Below, one piece after another: positions 58,397 through 64,000 of a stretch of 64,000 nucleotides of DNA. The stretch comes from Manihot esculenta. Lineage: Eukaryota; Streptophyta; Magnoliopsida; Malpighiales; Euphorbiaceae. Position numbers and translations under genes: made by a program. The notes under the pieces are model-generated. The model was given only the letters and a program-made list of their open reading frames with translations. It was not told the origin of the DNA and did no database searches. How positions within the stretch are numbered: position 1 is the first letter of the stretch; each line of letters begins with the position of its first letter. Location: the NCBI RefSeq assembly GCF_001659605.2, contig NC_035169.2:11207573-11271572 (forward strand). Direction: 5' to 3'.

Positions 58397-60658
58397 TGTA
58401 ACGACCCGAAAATCGGACCGCTACCGGCGCTAGAATCCAGGTCGGCTTAAGGCCGCCGGGACCCGTAGCAAGCCTAACATACATCCTGTGAACCTGTGTA
58501 ATCCCATACATGATCAACAAAATTCATAAAAATTAAAACTTTTCTTTCATTCATTCATTCATACACCAAACTCAACCTGTGCATGCACTGAACATTATCA
58601 TAATCATAAACTTGACCCCTCAGTGGGATCTCCTCAATGCCCCCAATGGGTGGCATAACATATGTTGAGTTGGTTTACATAAACATTATCAAATATCTAA
58701 GATCATGTATTAAAAGGGATAACAACATGCTATGGTCAAGTACACTTCTAGACCTCAATATCAATATATTACATATCTATACATCATTATACAATTTCAT
58801 CATATCCACAATCTAGCTGTTACATACATAAGACTTCACTACTCTTGCTGACCTCCTGGTCTACCCTGTACCTGCAAGCCTGGGGGTCAAGGGAAAGGGG
58901 TGAGCTACAATAGCCCAGTGAGCAGAATAATAAAACCTTTGAAACATATGATAACATGAAATGCATCACATCACAGCTAATCACAACAAGGATGAATTTG
59001 TCACCAATAGTCCTCTACATATTCCAACTGTGCCAGGGGCGTAGAATGGGCCTCACTGGTCTTTCTCTTACATAATCATAACATAGCATATCATAACATT
59101 CCAACTATGCCAGGGGCATAGAATGGGCCTTACTGGTCTTTCTCTTACATGGTGCCAGGGGCGTAGAATGGGCCTCACTGGTCTTTCGTACCGTATCATC
59201 ATCATATCATCCCATATGAGGACTAAAGGATCATTCAACATTCATCCGCATCATCAACATATTATGCAATGCAACATATTCGTGAGTTCTAATGCAAGCA
59301 CCCTATTATATCTCATGACATTCATGATGCGTGAATCATGCTAAAACTGATTTATTTATTTAAAAGTATAAGAGTTATTCCACTCACCTCTCGGTAGCTC
59401 TGACTAAACACTGGAGCAGCTGAACTCACTGCTGGGGTCCTCGGTTCCTTGGGTCCGAACCTACACAGGTGAACTCAAATGAGGGACCAAACAACTAGAA
59501 TATAACTCTAAAAATATCCCCCAAAAACCCCCTAAAACATCTCAAAACATTCATGCAAGAACATGCAAAGGAAGGCTGGACAGGGCACTTTCGGCGGCAG
59601 GTTCGGCGGCCGAAAGTCCCTCCAGAGCCGAAAGTTAGGCAGGTTCGGCGGCACTTTCGGCGGCCGAAACTCCTAGACAGAGACGAAAGTCTCCTTTCGG
59701 GGGCAAGCTTCGGCAGCCGAAGGCTGCCTCCACAAGAGGGTTCGGCGGCCGAAAGTCCCTTCGGCTGCCGAACCTGGTTTCTTCCAAGGGCAGAAACTTG
59801 GTTCAAACATGCACAAATGCCTCCAAACTCAAACCATCATGCATTTAGCTCAACCAAAACATGCATACAAGCTCCTAGGGGTCTCAAACTACCTCAAACC
59901 CCAACTACAACACATCAAACACACATTACAAGCCACATTGCTCAAAAACTCATCAAAAACTCATAAACTCAACATAAGCTTACTCATGCATTTTCTACCC
60001 CATGAACTTCATAAAACTTACTTAAAACATAATATAAGCTAGAGATCGACTCTTACCTCTTGAAGATCGAGAGTAGAGGCGACCAAACTTAGAGTTGGGA
60101 GAGATTTGAGTTCTTGAACCTCAAAGCTCCAAAACTTTGATCAAAAGCTCAAATCTTCAAAACAAAGTTAAAACAAATGAGAAACTTGAAAGATCTAGAG
60201 GAAAAACAACAAAGATCGGTGAGGGATGGCGGAGAGCTCACCTTGGCCGAAAATGGGGGAAAAGCTCACCCGTTTTCAGCTAAGGGACCCTTTTATAGTG
60301 GCTGTCCGTCCAGGCCACGTTTGGGGGCCGAATGTGCCTCCGCATGCATGCCATGTTCAGTGGCCGAACTTGAGGTTCGGTGGCCGAACCTGGGCTCCCC
60401 TCACTTATGCCTTCGGGGGCCTAAGGCTCACCCGAAATGCATGCATGTTCGGCGGCCGAACTTTGAGTTTCGACGGCCGAACCTGAGCTTTCCTCCAAGG
60501 TTGTTTTTATTCAAAAACTTATTTCCCCTTTACTTAAAATCATCAAAAACATTAAAACATTTCATGAAAACATGGTTTTACCCTTCTAGAGGTCTCCGAC
60601 ATCCGAGATTCCACCGGACGGTAGGAATTCCGATATCGGAGTCTAGCCGGGTATTACA
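58397..60658 (-). repeat. Element D 3' LTR
   Basis: A 2262-bp LTR with three copies of the GGGGCGTAGAATGGGCCT motif (59035-59190), palindromes at 59598-59775 and 60360-60482, and a TATA complement near 60294. It resembles the element A LTRs more than the B LTR. Confidence 0.9.
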
Positions 60659-60673
60659 TTCTCCCCCCCTTAA

Positions 60674-60695
60674 GAACATTCGTCCCCGAATGTTC
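60674..60695 (-). repeat. Pre-polypurine-tract hairpin of element D
   Basis: An exact inverse copy of the element A and B hairpin. Confidence 0.85.
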
Positions 60696-60766
60696 CTCAA
60701 CTAGCACATAGCATGGCATACACATAACATACATGTAAAGCACATAAAACTCACAAAGAACTAATC

Positions 60767-61671
60767 TTAGAAAAGATAAGGGTATTGCTGGAGCATGGAC
60801 TCCCGTGTCTCCCAGGTGCACTCTTCCATATTGTGGTGGTTCCACAGGACTTTCACCATCGGGATTTCCTTGTTTCTCAGCTTTCTGATCTGGGTGTCTA
60901 TGATCCGCACTGGCTGCTCAACATAGGTGAGATCCTCTTGGACCTCCACATCAGGCTCACTAAGAACCTTGCCCGGATCTGACACAAACTTCCTCAACAT
61001 TGAAACATGGAAGACCGGATGGATTCTTTCCATTGAAGCAGGCAAATCTAGCTTGTACGATACATTCCCAATCTTCTTAAGACTTCAAAGGGTCCGATGT
61101 ATCGTGGGGCTAGTTTACCCTTCTTCCCAAAGCGAACCACTCCTTTCATTGGAGACACCTTGAGCAATACCAGATCCCCCTCCTGAAACTCTACCTGTCT
61201 TCTGCGGATGTCTGCATAACTCTTCTGTCTGCTTGCAGCAGTCTTGATTCTCTCTCTGATTATGGGTACCACCCTGCTGGTGATCTCTACTAGCTTAGGC
61301 CCTGCCAAGGCCTTCTCTCCAACTTCCTCCCAGCAAACAGGTGACCTGCACTTCCTCCCATATAAAGCTTCATATGGAGCCATCCCGATGCTAGCATGAT
61401 GGCTGTTATTGTAGGCAAACTCTACCAAGAGTAGATGCTGCCTCCAAGAACCGCCAAAGTCCAGCACACACATTCTGAGCATATCCTTGATAGTCTGGAT
61501 GGTCCTTTCGGACTGTCCATCCGTCTGGGGGTGGAAGGCAGTACCGAAATCCAACCTGGTACCCATGGCATTCTGCAAACTCCGCCAAAACCTGGAGGTG
61601 AACTGGGGCCCTCTATCCGACACTATTGAAACAGGAACCCCATGCAGCCTGACGATCTCATCCACATATAC
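60767..61671 (-). pseudogene. Element D integrase catalytic part and chromodomain-like tail
   Basis: [24 protein letters not shown] and LVEFAYNN are followed by the GPY/F-like region. A 1-nt loss near 61070 shifts into the tail frame ending EECTWETRESM and YPYLF. A TAG at 61671-61669 separates it from the upstream integrase part. Confidence 0.85.
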
Positions 61672-62455
61672 CTACGCCAACTTGTCCACAGAGTAGCCAC
61701 TCCTGACAGGGATGAAGTGAGCAGATTTGGTGAGTCTGTCCACAATCACCCATATGGAGTCTAATCTGTTGGACGCTGCCGGTAACCCCACTACGAAGTC
61801 CATAGCTATATTCTCCCATTTCCACTCTGGAATAGGTAGCGGGTTAAGCATTCCAGCCGGCTTCTGATGTTCCAGCTTCACCCTCTGACACACTTCGCAG
61901 GCTGACACAAACTGTGCCACTTCTTTCTTCATCGCTGGCCACCAATAAACCTTCTTCAAATCTTGATACATCTTGGTGGCACCGGGGTGAACGCTGTATC
62001 TGGCATTATGAGCCTCCCTCATAATGTCTCCTTTTAGCCCTATGTCGTATAGTACACACAACCGACTCCCATAGCGGAGGATCCCCTTGTTGTCTAATCT
62101 GAACTCACTGTCTTTGCCTAACTGAACAGTCCTGGCAATCTTCACTAACTCTGGGTCCTCATGCTGTTTCTGAGCCACCTGCTCCAGAAACACAGGTGTT
62201 ACTCTCATTTGGGCCACTAAAGCACCTGTACCAGACAACTCCAACTGTAGACCTTCATCAATGAGCTTGTAAAACTCCTTCACCACTGGTCTCCTCTCTG
62301 CCGTGATGTGGGATAGACTGCCTAGTGACTTCCGGCTTAGGGCGTCTGCCACGACATTCGCCTTACCCAGATGATACTGAATCTTACAATCATAGTCACT
62401 CAGCAGCTCTACCCACCTTCTTTGTCTCAAGTTCAAATCTCTTTGACTCAGGATA
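61672..62455 (-). pseudogene. Element D RNase H end and integrase N-terminal part
   Basis: [30 protein letters not shown], the HHCC module ([16 protein letters not shown]) and [11 protein letters not shown] are visible. It begins at the 2-nt loss in the FTDHKSLQ region. Confidence 0.85.
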
Positions 62456-63994
62456 CTGCAGGCTTTTATGATCTGTAAAGATCTCACATTTTACCCCATA
62501 GAGGTAGTGCCTCCACATCTTGAGTGCAAAGATTACTGCTGCCATCTTAAGGTCATGTGTGGGGTAATTCAACTCATGCTTCTTCAGCTGCCTAGAAGTA
62601 TAAGCAATCACCCTCTCATTCTGCATCAGTACACAACCCAGTCCCACACGGGACGCATCACAAAAGACTGTAAAGTCCTCATCACTAGATGGCAGAGCTA
62701 AAACTGGTGCTGAAGTCAACCTCTTCTTAAGCTCTTCAAAACTCTCTTCGCACTGGTCGGTCCACAGAAACTTCTGATTCTTCCTGGTTAGTCTGGTCAG
62801 AGGAGCTGCTATTTTCGAGAAGTCCTGAACGAACCTCCTGTAGTAACCTGCCAAACCCAAGAAACTCCTGATCTCCGTCACTGAAGTGGGTCTAGGCCAG
62901 TTAGCCACAGTTTCTGTCTTCTTGGGGTCCACCTCTATTACATTCTCTGACACTACATGCCCCAAGAACGAAATGCTCCTCAGCCAGAACTCACACTTAG
63001 AGAACTTGGCATACAAGCCATGTTCCCTCAAGGTCTGCAAAACCAACCGCAAATGATGGGCATGCTCCTCTGCATTCCTGGAATACACCAAGATATCATC
63101 TATGAAGACAATAACAAAGTGATCCAGGTATTGACTAAACACTCTATTCATGAGATCCATGAATGCTGCAGGGGCGTTGGTTAACCCGAACGGCATTACA
63201 AGGAACTCAAAATGCCCATATCTGGTCCTGAAGGCTGTCTTCGGCACATCCTCCTCCCTTATCCTTAGTTGATGGTACCCTGATCTCAGATCTATTTTGG
63301 AGAAACAACCTGCTCCGGCTAGCTGGTCAAATAGATCGTCGATCCTAGGCAACGGGTACTTATTCTTGGTAGTGACTTTGTTCAACTGCCTGTAGTCGAT
63401 ACAAAGTCTAAGGGATCCATCCTTCTTTCTTACGAACAAAACTGGTGCACCCCAAGGTGAAGTGCTCGGTCGGATGAAGCCCTTTTCTACCAACTCTTGC
63501 AACTGTTCTTTCAATTCCTTCAACTCAGCTGGAGCCATCCTGTAGGGAGGGATAGAGATCGGTCGGGTTCCAGGCATCAGTTCTATCTCGAACTCTATCT
63601 CCCTAGCAGGTGGTAAACCTGGCAGCTCGTCTAGGAAGACGTCTAGAAACTCTCTAACCACTGGCACCGAGGCGGGCTCTCTAACCTGACTGCTAAGCTC
63701 TCTCACATGAGCCAAATACCCCTGACATGCCTTCCTAAGCAACCTACGAGCCTGAAGAGCTAATATCATACCTCTAGGTGTACCCCTCCTGTCTCCCCTG
63801 AAGACAACCTCTAATCCATCCTGACCTCTGAACCTGACTACCTTGTCCCTGCAGTCCAAGGTAGCACCATGGGTAGATAACCAGTCCATCCCTAGAATGA
63901 CGTCAAAATCTGTCAAGTCTAGAACCACAAGGTCGGCGGACAAGCATCTTCCCTCAACAAACACAGGACTACACTGGCAGACTGACTCTGCCAC
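62456..63994 (-). pseudogene. Element D protease, reverse transcriptase and RNase H start
   Basis: A 500-codon open stretch: [11 protein letters not shown] (protease), [61 protein letters not shown], active-site [10 protein letters not shown], thumb [14 protein letters not shown] and RNase [16 protein letters not shown]. The frame is lost at the 2-nt deletion near 62455. The RT itself is uninterrupted. Confidence 0.88.
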
Positions 63995-64000
63995 TGATGG

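Larger units (their letters stand above)
40435..64000 (-). mobile_element. Element C: minus-strand chromovirus hosting elements B and D and a hAT element
   Basis: In reverse orientation: 3' LTR in two parts (40435-40665 and 49446-50844, split by element B), polypurine tract (about 50845-50857), integrase/chromodomain, decayed RT, protease/gag split by a hAT element (54469-55978), primer site complement GCTCTGATACCA at 57330-57341, and the start of the 5' LTR (57345-58396), which is cut by element D. The rest of the 5' LTR should lie beyond the window after D. Gag starts at 57092 and has an early TAG (57047-57045). The left flank is GGGAG (40430-40434); the matching right duplication is out of view. 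Confidence 0.82.
58397..64000 (-). mobile_element. Element D: minus-strand chromovirus inserted in element C 5' LTR, cut by window edge
   Basis: 3' LTR at 58397-60658, polypurine tract, hairpin, then pol on the minus strand up to the protease at the right edge. The 5-bp left flank is GACCT (58392-58396). Three breaks are visible: a 1-nt loss near 61070, TAG at 61671-61669, and a 2-nt loss near 62455. Gag, primer site and 5' LTR are outside. Confidence 0.87.

Overview
The window is plant nuclear DNA. The evidence is intron-containing genes with GT-AG junctions, an auxin-responsive SAUR gene, plant-type MITEs, AT-rich intergenic DNA, and large chromodomain Ty3/gypsy retrotransposons primed by a tRNA-Met-type site. 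The species cannot be fixed from the sequence; a woody eudicot, possibly Euphorbiaceae, is a weak guess.

Positions 1 to about 21,300 are gene-bearing. In order they hold: the 3' half of an AT-hook/Myb TRF-like gene (+, 1-2719); AT-rich spacer with microsatellites and a probable MITE (7824-8254); a complete SAUR gene (+, 9548-9928); an unrecognised minus-strand exon series that looks like a 5'-truncated gene fragment (12495 to 11763, possibly to 11452); an intronless multi-pass membrane-protein gene (-, 13245-14666); a Mutator-type MITE with a 9-bp target duplication and a CTT-rich core (14955-15629); and a seven-exon NAD-isocitrate dehydrogenase catalytic-subunit copy (-, 17528-21270). The IDH copy carries a 2-nt frameshift at the start of exon 3 and changes at conserved residues. 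A hAT-type MITE (22125-22591, 8-bp duplication) ends this part.

From 22,697 to the right edge the window is a stack of nested retroelements, nearly all of one chromovirus superfamily with 2.1-2.3 kb LTRs. Element A (+, 22697-34726, duplication GCTGG) carries a solo LTR inside gag (26638-28861, duplication CTGGT). Next come an older element fragment with an ORF resembling the plant 'putative gypsy type transposon' domain and a coiled coil (34732-37532), a TRIM-like mini LTR element (37530-38097), and a second solo LTR (38119-40400, duplication AGCTC). Element C (-, from 40435) has element B (-, to 49445) inside its 3' LTR, a 1.5-kb hAT-like element inside gag (54469-55978), and element D (-, 58397 to beyond the window) inside its 5' LTR. 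None of the retroelement polyproteins visible in full is intact; D runs off the right edge and is already broken in the part shown.

The most unusual signals are in the LTRs. Arrays of the odd palindrome TTCGGCNGCCGAA lie on both sides of the LTR TATA box. A 9-bp-stem hairpin occurs in the leader and another just before the polypurine tract. Conserved splice-like sites suggest the leader is spliced, with an acceptor a few bases before the gag start codon. I see no bacterial-type defence system, CRISPR array, tRNA or rRNA gene. Retroelement assignments rest on paired boundaries and target duplications read directly from the sequence; lineage names come from family knowledge.
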